21,034 bases of DNA from Nocardioides sp. (lineage in GTDB: Bacteria > Actinomycetota > Actinomycetes > Propionibacteriales > Nocardioidaceae), in contig JAKDNC010000006.1 in NCBI GenBank assembly GCA_030452025.1, positions 1-21,034 on the forward strand. The letters run 5' to 3'. A program made the translations under genes and the position numbers. Shown piece by piece: positions 15,442 through 21,034 of the stretch. The notes under the pieces are model-generated. The model saw nothing but the letters and a program-made list of their open reading frames with translations. It had not been told where the DNA came from and did no database searches. How positions within the stretch are numbered: the stretch's first letter is position 1; every line of letters starts with the position of its first letter.

Positions 15442-16191
15442 CTACTTCTTCTTCCGCGACAGGAAGGAGAGCATCGCCTCGCGAGCCTCGTCGGAGCCGA
15501 AGAGCCGGGCGCTGAGCTTCGCGAGGTCTCCCCCGTTGGTGTCGATGTTCTCCACCAGGTGAGCACCGAGCAGCCGCTTGGTCTCCCGCAGGCCCTGGGG
15601 GTGGCCGGTCACCAGTGCGGAGCAGACCTTGTCCACCTCGGCGTCCAGGTCGGACTCCGGCACGGCGACGGTGACCAGACCGGCCTCCGCGGCGGCCCGT
15701 CCGTCGAAGGTCTCCCCGGTCAGGAAGGTGAGACCCGCGGAGCGGTCGGTCATCCGTGGAAGCACGGTCAGCGAGATCGCGGCCGGGGTGAGCGCCAGCT
15801 TCACCTCGGTGAAGGCGTACGTCGCGTCGTCGGCGCTGATCGCGATGTCCGAGGCCGCGACGATCCCGATCCCGCCGGCGCGCACGGCGCCGTGCAGTCG
15901 GGTGATCACCGGCTTCGGATGGGTCACGATGGACCGTTGGAGCTCGACGATGACGCCGGCTGCCTGCTCCATGCCCTGGTCGGAAGCCTCCGAGAGGTCG
16001 GCCCCCGAGCAGAAGGTGCGCCCCTCTGCCCGGACCACGACGACCTTGACCTCATCGTCCTCGGCGGCCCGGCCCAGGCCCTCGTGGAATTCGGTCACCA
16101 GCTGCTTCGAGAGCGCGTTGCGGTTGTGCTGCGAGTCGAAGGTCAGGATGGCGATCCCTTTGCTGACTGAGTATTTCACCAGTTCGGTCAT
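15442..16191 (-). CDS. Enoyl-CoA hydratase/isomerase family protein
   Basis: This cytoplasmic crotonase-fold protein of 249 residues acts on acyl-CoA thioesters. The exact reaction is not clear. Visible features are NRNAL (23-27), the first oxyanion-hole segment FCSGADL (60-66), the second at AGGIG (105-109) and the catalytic-loop FTEVKLALTP (127-136). Glu129 matches the crotonase Glu164 position, but the Glu144 position is Gly109, so the two-glutamate hydratase pair is incomplete. An enoyl-CoA isomerase, a methylglutaconyl-type hydratase or another crotonase activity is therefore as likely as classic hydration. The C-terminus is KKK. The ATG at 16191 has AGGA about 8 nt upstream. It starts 12 bp after the exporter permease gene, so the two are probably co-transcribed, without an obvious functional link. 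Confidence 0.88.
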   Translation of the reverse strand: MTELVKYSVSKGIAILTFDSQHNRNALSKQLVTEFHEGLGRAAEDDEVKVVVVRAEGRTFCSGADLSEASDQGMEQAAGVIVELQRSIVTHPKPVITRLHGAVRAGGIGIVAASDIAISADDATYAFTEVKLALTPAAISLTVLPRMTDRSAGLTFLTGETFDGRAAAEAGLVTVAVPESDLDAEVDKVCSALVTGHPQGLRETKRLLGAHLVENIDTNGGDLAKLSARLFGSDEAREAMLSFLSRKKK

Positions 16192-16203
16192 GGGCTCATC
16201 CTG

Positions 16204-17784
16204 TCAGTGCACGTCGCGCCGCCGGAAGGCGATCTGGCCGATCGCGCTCAGCGCCGCAGCGAGTGCGAGCAGGGCGACGAAAGGCAACAGCTCGAAGCCC
16301 TCGGCCGGGACCAGAGCGAGGTGGGTGAACGGCGAGAGGTTCAGCGACCAGTCGGGGAACTTCAGGAGCTCGCCGAAGAACATCACCACGACGCAATAGC
16401 CCAGGGCCAGCCAGGCGAGTCCGGCCCAACGGGGCGCAACTCCAAACAACAGGCGCGCGATCCCGGCGATCACCAGGACAGGTGCGGCATAGGGCAGCGC
16501 CGCCAGCGTGAGCTCGGTGATTCTTGCGCCATCGCCGACGGCGAGGGCATAGCCCAAACCGAGACCGAAGCCGGCCAGCAGGACCAGGAGGACGACGCCG
16601 AGTGTGGTGATCAACATGTGACCGAGCAGCCAGCGGTTCCGCGGGATCGCCGTGGCGAGCAGCACCTCGACCCGACCGGCGTCCTCCTCGCCGCGGGGAC
16701 GGAGCGCGGAGGACACCGCGAACGCGGTGACGAACAGCGCCAGCATCAGCACCGCCGCGGCGTAGAATCCGTCGATCAGGCCGGCCCCGGAAGTGCTGAA
16801 CATCTCGCGTGCGGCGTCGGAGTCACCGATCAGGTCACCGATGCTGTTCCCGATCGATCCGTAGGACATCGCGAAGAGGAAGATGCCGATCCCCCAGCCG
16901 ATCAGTGACCCGCGCTGGAGCTTCCAGGCCAGGCCGAGGGCCGAGTGGAGGTCGGAGCCGGCACGGGCCGGTCCGGGCCGGGCGGCGTAGACACCGGAGC
17001 CGATGTCGCGGCGTGCGAACACGACGTATCCGGCGATGGTCGCGACCACGGCACCGGCCACCAGCAGGAGCGCGGGCCACCATCGCTCCCCCGAGAAGGC
17101 GTGCATCGCCTGGCCCCAGCCGATCGGGGAGAACCAGGACAGGACGCCGTTGCCGACGTCACCCACCGCCCTGAGTGCGTAGGCGACGCCGATCACGGCG
17201 CCGGCGATGCCGTACATCGCGCGGGCGCCGTCGGTCAGTTGAGCCGCCACGAGCGCGATGCCGGTGAACACGGCGCCGGTGAGGAAGAGCGCGACCCCCA
17301 ACGCCACGGATCCGGCCGTGGCGAGGCCGTAGGACAGGAGGCTGGCAGTGACGGCCAGGGCCACCACCGCATTGGCCACAAGGGCGACGACAAGGGCGGC
17401 AGTCTGGGGCGCCTGGCGGCCGATCGCCGCCGACCGAACCAGCTCGTCACGGCCGGTCTCCTCCTCGACCCGGGTGTGCCGGCCGATCAGGAACATGCTC
17501 ATCAGCCCGGCAAGCACGGCTCCGAAGGCGCTGGCCTGCCAGGCGACCTGGCCACCGACGGTGTTCAGCGCGCGGGCGGGGCCGGCCATGGCGATGAAGG
17601 CGGCGTTCTTCTCCATCCCTGCCGCGGCCTTGTCGAACTCCACCTGGGTCGCGTACAGGTTGTCCACCGAGGGGGCCTGGACGTAGTAGAGCAGCGTGAT
17701 CCCGACGACCCACGCCAAGATGATCCACTTGTCGCGGCGCAGGAAGTTGCGCAGCAACACGCCGGTTCCGGTCAGCGCGTTCAC
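16204..17784 (-). CDS. ABC exporter permease (TipS/TnrB-like)
   Basis: This integral membrane protein of 526 residues has two similar halves, each with about six hydrophobic helices separated by a polar linker near 255-285 (RRDIGSGVYAARPGPARAG). This is the architecture of actinobacterial polyketide or antibiotic exporter permeases such as the tetronasin-resistance type. Cytoplasmic loops carry EEETGRDELVRSAAIGR (about 107-123) and a second RGEEDAGRVEVLLATAIPR copy (about 363-381), an internal repeat typical of the family. The ATG at 17784 overlaps the ATPase stop as ATGA. It is probably a drug or metabolite exporter, but the substrate cannot be read from sequence. The adjacent GbsR/MarR regulator suggests induction by an exported or stress compound. 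Confidence 0.87.
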   Translation of the reverse strand: MNALTGTGVLLRNFLRRDKWIILAWVVGITLLYYVQAPSVDNLYATQVEFDKAAAGMEKNAAFIAMAGPARALNTVGGQVAWQASAFGAVLAGLMSMFLIGRHTRVEEETGRDELVRSAAIGRQAPQTAALVVALVANAVVALAVTASLLSYGLATAGSVALGVALFLTGAVFTGIALVAAQLTDGARAMYGIAGAVIGVAYALRAVGDVGNGVLSWFSPIGWGQAMHAFSGERWWPALLLVAGAVVATIAGYVVFARRDIGSGVYAARPGPARAGSDLHSALGLAWKLQRGSLIGWGIGIFLFAMSYGSIGNSIGDLIGDSDAAREMFSTSGAGLIDGFYAAAVLMLALFVTAFAVSSALRPRGEEDAGRVEVLLATAIPRNRWLLGHMLITTLGVVLLVLLAGFGLGLGYALAVGDGARITELTLAALPYAAPVLVIAGIARLLFGVAPRWAGLAWLALGYCVVVMFFGELLKFPDWSLNLSPFTHLALVPAEGFELLPFVALLALAAALSAIGQIAFRRRDVH

Positions 17785-18698
17785 TGGACTGGCTCCGGGC
17801 CGGCTTCCGCCTCGAGCTCGTCACCGTAGTGGCGCAAGAAGAGCTCCTCGAGCGTCGGCGGCTGGCTGGTCAGGCTGCGGATCCCGAATCCGGCGAGCGC
17901 CTTGACCGCGGGGTCGAGGTGGTCGGTGTCCACCTCGAAGAGCGCACGGCTCCCCTCGACGACGAGGTTGTGGACGCCGGCCAGCCGGTCCAGTCCGGTG
18001 GGCGGGGCCGCCAGGTCGGCCGCGATCGAGGTGCGGGTCAGGTGACGCAGGTCGGAGAGCGTGCCCGACTCGACGGCGACGCCGTTGCGGATGATGCTCA
18101 CCCGGTCGCAGAGTCGTTCGACCTCGGCCAGGATGTGACTGGAGAGCAGCACGGTCCCGCCGCCCTGCTTGAACTCGTTGATGCAGTCCTGGAAGACCGA
18201 CTCCATGATCGGGTCGAGTCCCGAGGTGGGCTCGTCGAGGAGCAGGAGGTCGACGTCGGAGGCGAGCGCGGCGACGAGGGCGACCTTCTGCCGGTTGCCC
18301 TTGGAATAGGTGCGCCCCTTCTTCGTCGGGTCGAGCTCGAAGCGGTCGACGAGATCGGCTCGGCGCTTCTCGTCGATGCCGCCACGCAGTCGCCCGAGCA
18401 GGTCGATCACCTCGCCACCACTGAGTCCCGGCCAGAGATTCACGTCGCCGGGGACGTAGGCGAGGCGACGATGCAGCTCGGCGGCTTCGCCCCAGGGGTC
18501 GCCGTCGAAGAGTCGGACGGTGCCGGCGTCCGCGCGGAGCAAACCGAGGAGGACCCGGATGGTGGTGGACTTCCCGGCGCCGTTCGGGCCGAGGAAGCCG
18601 TGCACTTCACCCTCGGCGACCTGGAGGTTCAGGTGGTCGAGGGCCGTGGTGGTGCCGAACCTCTTCACGAGACCGGCGATGTCGATGATGGTGGACAT
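17781..18698 (-). CDS. ABC exporter ATP-binding protein
   Basis: This ATPase of 305 residues belongs to the DrrA/CcmA-like exporter class. It has Walker A GPNGAGKST (37-45), a Q-loop near 82, a variant signature YSKGNRQ (131-137) in place of LSGGQ, Walker B LLLLDEP (151-157) with SGLDP after it, and the switch His in SSHIL (about 185-189). A C-terminal extension of about 90 residues ends in an acidic Glu-rich tail. It energises the permease encoded next, with which it overlaps as ATGA. The ATG at 18698 lacks a usable Shine-Dalgarno, but TACCGT ends 6 nt upstream, so the message may be leaderless. A perfect inverted repeat lies 19 bp upstream of the start. Confidence 0.92.
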   Translation of the reverse strand: MSTIIDIAGLVKRFGTTTALDHLNLQVAEGEVHGFLGPNGAGKSTTIRVLLGLLRADAGTVRLFDGDPWGEAAELHRRLAYVPGDVNLWPGLSGGEVIDLLGRLRGGIDEKRRADLVDRFELDPTKKGRTYSKGNRQKVALVAALASDVDLLLLDEPTSGLDPIMESVFQDCINEFKQGGGTVLLSSHILAEVERLCDRVSIIRNGVAVESGTLSDLRHLTRTSIAADLAAPPTGLDRLAGVHNLVVEGSRALFEVDTDHLDPAVKALAGFGIRSLTSQPPTLEELFLRHYGDELEAEAGPEPVQ

Positions 18699-18704
18699 GG
18701 GGCG

Positions 18705-18710
18705 ACGGTA
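18705..18710 (-). promoter_or_regulatory. Predicted -10 box of the exporter operon, leaderless arrangement
   Basis: On the minus strand, TACCGT ends 6 nt before the ATG at 18698. The nearest AGGA is about 16 nt from the ATG, too far for a ribosome site. The inverted repeat at 18717-18736 would overlap the spacer and -35 region of this promoter. An alternative -10 (TATATC, 18741-18736) would give a leader of about 30 nt. Confidence 0.4.
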
Positions 18711-18716
18711 GCAGTC

Positions 18717-18736
18717 CTTTCACGATTTTGTGAAAG
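18717..18736. promoter_or_regulatory. Inverted-repeat operator between exporter and GbsR/MarR regulator
   Basis: CTTTCAC-GATTTT-GTGAAAG is a perfect palindrome with 7-bp arms and a 6-bp centre, located in the 75-bp divergent gap. It is 18 bp from the exporter start and 37 bp from the regulator start. Its size fits a dimeric winged-helix regulator of the MarR/GbsR type, so the adjacent regulator is the obvious candidate ligand (inference). Confidence 0.7.
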
Positions 18737-18760
18737 ATATAAAACTTCTGAAACCTGGGA

Positions 18761-18766
18761 TAGGCT
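18761..18766 (+). promoter_or_regulatory. Predicted -10 box of the GbsR/MarR gene, leaderless arrangement
   Basis: TAGGCT ends 7 nt before the ATG at 18774, and no Shine-Dalgarno is present. An alternative AT-rich -10 (TATAAA) lies at 18738-18743, which would give a leader of about 25 nt. Confidence 0.4.
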
Positions 18767-18773
18767 CGCAGCC

Positions 18774-19229
18774 ATGTCGGCCAATCCACGCGAGCAGTTC
18801 GTCGATGACATCAGCGCCTACTTCAGCGCCGTGGGATTCCCCCGGATGGCTGCGCGCGTCTTCGCGCACCTGCTCGGCACCGACCAAGAAACACTCACGG
18901 CGCGAGACCTCGCCGACCAGATCGGCGTCAGTCCGGCCGCGATCAGCGGCGCGGTCCGCTACCTGGGCCAAGTTGCCCTGATCCGCCGCACCCGCAGTCC
19001 CGGGGAGCGCAAGGACCGTTTCGGTCTCGGAACCAACGTCTGGGAGTCGGCCATGACTGCCGAGCAGGCTGCTTTCCCACCACTGATCACCATGTGCGAA
19101 CAGGCACTCTCCGACGTCGACTTCGCAGCCGGACCTCGCGCCAGGATCGAGGAGGCACGCGACTTCATGCGGTTCATGCAGGCCGAGATGCCCCTGCTGA
19201 TGGAGAAGTGGCGCGCCCAGCGAGGGTGA
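18774..19229 (+). CDS. GbsR/MarR-family transcriptional regulator
   Basis: This cytoplasmic winged-helix protein of 151 residues has the GbsR/MarR pattern: an N-terminal helix (FVDDISAYFSAVGFPRMAAR, about 9-28), a helix-turn-helix of about 42-65 (LTARDLADQIGVSPAAISGAVRYL), a wing (IRRTRSPGERKDRF, about 70-83) and a C-terminal helical dimerisation region rich in Met and Glu. It probably controls the divergent ABC exporter through the inverted repeat in the shared gap, by analogy with other regulator-exporter pairs. The ATG at 18774 gives the natural family N-terminus. The open frame extends far upstream, antisense to the exporter ATPase gene, and is a shadow there. Its stop lies 15 bp from the convergent AI-2E family gene. 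Confidence 0.9.
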   Translation: MSANPREQFVDDISAYFSAVGFPRMAARVFAHLLGTDQETLTARDLADQIGVSPAAISGAVRYLGQVALIRRTRSPGERKDRFGLGTNVWESAMTAEQAAFPPLITMCEQALSDVDFAAGPRARIEEARDFMRFMQAEMPLLMEKWRAQRG

Positions 19230-19244
19230 GCAGGCCCCTGAGGA

Positions 19245-20450
19245 TCATCGACCTCGCAGGCGGCCGAGGAATGGCCGCTTGACGGCGGCGCGGCGAGGCG
19301 GCTCAGCATCGTCGATCGGCGTCGGCTCTGCGGAGAACTGAGGCAGGGTCTCGCGCGTCGGCGACGGCGTACCTTCCGCGAGCGTGACCTGGTCGTTGAG
19401 GTAGCGCAGGATCACCGCGATGACGGCGACGGTCGGCACCGCGAGGAACGCGCCGATGATCCCGAAGATCGTCGACCCGAGGGCCACCGAGAGGAGCACA
19501 ACGCCGGCGTGGAGGTTCATGCTCTTGGACTGGAGCCACGGCGAGAGCACGTTGCCCTCGAGCTGCTGCACGGCGATGATCACCGCAAGCACGATCAGCG
19601 CACCGGTGAAGTCGACAGACACCAGCGCAACAAGGACTGCGATGGCACCGACGACGAAGGCACCCACGATCGGGATGAAGCCACCGAAAAAGGTGAGCAC
19701 GGCCAGCGGGATCGCCAGGGGGACGCCCACCAGCACGAGGCCCAGCCCGATGAAGATCGCGTCGATGAAGCTGACCAGGGCCTGGGTCCTGATGAACCCG
19801 CCGAGGGTGGCCCACGCCTTGGAGAGGACCTCGTCCAGGTGTCGACCGGCGCGCTCGCCACCCAGCTCACGCACCCACGGGCGGAACCGCGATCCGTCCT
19901 TGAGGAAGAGGAAAGTCAGGATCAGGGTGACCACCAGGGTGATCAGCGCGGAGGTGACTGCGCCGACGCCGACGAGGACTCCCGAGGCGATGCTGGAGGA
20001 GGATGAGGACAACTTTTCCTGGACACCCTCCAAGGCCGCGTCGATCTGTGCCTTGGAGACGAAGTTGCTCTCCTGCACCCACTCCTGGAGTCGCCCGACT
20101 CCGCTCGTCGCGTCCGAGGCGATCTCACCGGCCTGACCGCTGATCGAGGGAGCCAGGGCGATGGAGACCAGCACGACGACCCCGATCGCGCCGACCAACG
20201 TCGCCGCGGCGGCCAGGCCCGAGGGGAGTCGCAGCCAACGCTGGAAGGCGGTCGAAACCGGCGCGAGCACGGTCGTGACCACCAGGGCGAGGGCAACCGG
20301 AAGGATGATCGGCCAGGCCACTTTGATGATGAGGCCCAGGAGCACAGCACCGGCCGCGATCAGCAGCCAGCGCAGGCTCCACCGGGACAGCCAGGCGACT
20401 CCGTCGCCGATCACCTGGTCACGGGTGCGTCCCTCACTTGAGTCGGTCAT
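19245..20450 (-). CDS. AI-2E family transporter (UPF0118)
   Basis: This integral membrane protein of 401 residues has the UPF0118/AI-2E transporter layout: N-terminal helices (about 27-110), a large polar segment with a serine run (SSSSS near 150-154), then FLKDG and a conserved C-terminal helical core with FFGGFIPIVGAFVVG (about 255-270), QQLEGNVLSPWL and GAFLAVPTVAVI. The last 50 residues are polar and end in a basic RPFLGRLRGR tail. Members have been linked to autoinducer-2 export, Na+/H+ exchange and other transport, so the substrate here is not known. The ATG at 20450 is family-consistent. No clear Shine-Dalgarno is seen, and AACTAT 6 nt upstream is a weak -10 candidate. The next gene diverges from it. 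Confidence 0.9.
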   Translation of the reverse strand: MTDSSEGRTRDQVIGDGVAWLSRWSLRWLLIAAGAVLLGLIIKVAWPIILPVALALVVTTVLAPVSTAFQRWLRLPSGLAAAATLVGAIGVVVLVSIALAPSISGQAGEIASDATSGVGRLQEWVQESNFVSKAQIDAALEGVQEKLSSSSSSIASGVLVGVGAVTSALITLVVTLILTFLFLKDGSRFRPWVRELGGERAGRHLDEVLSKAWATLGGFIRTQALVSFIDAIFIGLGLVLVGVPLAIPLAVLTFFGGFIPIVGAFVVGAIAVLVALVSVDFTGALIVLAVIIAVQQLEGNVLSPWLQSKSMNLHAGVVLLSVALGSTIFGIIGAFLAVPTVAVIAVILRYLNDQVTLAEGTPSPTRETLPQFSAEPTPIDDAEPPRRAAVKRPFLGRLRGR

Positions 20451-20518
20451 GGGTCGATAGTTCCATGACCGGACAACCGAGCAGCCATCCAGATCGCGGT
20501 TCGCACCGAATCATCTTC

Positions 20519-21034
20519 ATGAAGAAGTTGTGGTCAATCGCGCCGTCCGCCGTCGCCGGCCTGCTCGCCACCCTGTGCGGAATGGCCGCGGGCCACCTCG
20601 TCGCGTCGCTGATGCGACCCGACTCCTCGCCGGTGCTCGCTGTCGGTGGGACCGTGATCGACCTGACCCCGACTCCGTTGAAGGAGTTCGCGATCCGGCA
20701 GTTCGGCACGAACGACAAGACGATCCTGGTCGGCAGCGTGTTGGCCGTGACCCTGTTGCTTGCGATGGTGGCCGGGATCCTCGCCCGGCGACGCTTCGCG
20801 GTCGGCGCGGGCCTGTTGCTGGCTCTCGTCGTCCTCGCCGGCGCAGCGGCCCTCACCCGGCCGATGTCCGAGCCCCGGGACGTCGTTCCGGCCCTGGCCA
20901 CGGCCGTGGTCGGTCTGGTCGCTCTCTGGCTGACGATTCGCGGGATTCCCCGCCGCCCTCACTCCGACGACGAGACGAGCGATGCCTCCGGGCCGTCGCG
21001 ACGAGTCATCCTTATCACCTCGGGCTTCGTCGCG
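20519..21034 (+). CDS. Membrane-anchored molybdopterin oxidoreductase, N-terminus only
   Basis: The frame is open from the ATG at 20519 to the right edge, giving 172 residues of a longer protein. A short basic start (KKLW) is followed by about four hydrophobic segments (about 8-32, 68-90, 94-112 and 122-142) and a polar linker (HSDDETSDASGPSRR). A new hydrophobic stretch begins at the edge. The GGTVIDLTPTPLKEFAIRQFG segment (about 43-63) is a pattern I associate with actinobacterial sulfite-oxidase-like proteins that carry a membrane N-terminus before a periplasm-facing molybdopterin domain. That catalytic domain is outside the window, so the call rests on this N-terminus only. An in-frame ATG at 20465 is an alternative start, 14 bp from the divergent AI-2E family gene. 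Neither start has a good Shine-Dalgarno. Confidence 0.6.
   Translation, partial: MKKLWSIAPSAVAGLLATLCGMAAGHLVASLMRPDSSPVLAVGGTVIDLTPTPLKEFAIRQFGTNDKTILVGSVLAVTLLLAMVAGILARRRFAVGAGLLLALVVLAGAAALTRPMSEPRDVVPALATAVVGLVALWLTIRGIPRRPHSDDETSDASGPSRRVILITSGFVA

Noticed and set aside
13835..15562. A 575-codon open frame on the plus strand, antisense to helD, the rhomboid and part of the hydratase gene
   Set aside because: It crosses three well-supported genes on the other strand and two intergenic gaps, and its translation has no domain-like pattern.

Overview
The window is high-GC DNA with dense coding, mostly ATG starts, short gaps and ATGA/TGATG overlaps. Gene content (HelD/HelR-type RNA polymerase ATPase, tadA with its actinobacterial companion gene, SBP-type rhamnose uptake genes, GbsR/MarR next to a TipS/TnrB-like ABC exporter) points to an actinomycete, and a Nocardioides-like propionibacterial genus is my best guess. 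That placement is inferred from gene content and was not tested by search.

Region 1 (1-8882, minus strand) is a seven-gene L-rhamnose uptake and catabolism operon read right to left: rhaT (sugar ABC ATPase), rhaP and rhaQ (two permeases), rhaS (lipoprotein binding protein), rhaI (isomerase), rhaEW (fused rhamnulose-1-phosphate aldolase and lactaldehyde dehydrogenase) and rhaB (rhamnulokinase, cut by the left window edge). The chain is rhamnose import, isomerisation to rhamnulose, phosphorylation, cleavage to DHAP and L-lactaldehyde, and oxidation of lactaldehyde to lactate. A divergent LacI-family regulator gene (9055-10065, plus) faces the operon. The 172-bp gap between them holds a perfect 18-bp palindromic operator, a TTGACG/TAATTT promoter for the operon, a CRP-like palindrome and a degenerate second operator in front of the regulator gene.

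Region 2 (10080-11776) holds housekeeping genes: tadA and its associated acidic protein (minus) and upp (plus).

Region 3 (11795-18698, minus) is a run of six co-directional genes: an ABC exporter ATPase and permease, an enoyl-CoA hydratase-family protein, a rhomboid protease, a HelD/HelR ATPase and a proline-rich-tailed membrane protein. A GbsR/MarR-family regulator (18774-19229, plus) diverges from the exporter across a 75-bp gap that contains a perfect 7-bp-arm inverted repeat.

Region 4 (19245-21034) has an AI-2E family (UPF0118) membrane protein (minus) and the membrane-anchored N-terminus of a probable molybdopterin oxidoreductase (plus, cut by the right edge).

No rRNA, tRNA, CRISPR array, IS element, attachment site or convincing rho-independent terminator was seen, and no gene-free stretch exceeds 300 bases. 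The most interesting signals are the regulatory island at 8903-9030, an Asp in place of an expected metal-ligand His in RhaI, and a recurring TANNNT box placed 6-7 nt before the start codon of five genes that lack a Shine-Dalgarno sequence, which suggests leaderless transcripts. I found no clearly new biological system.
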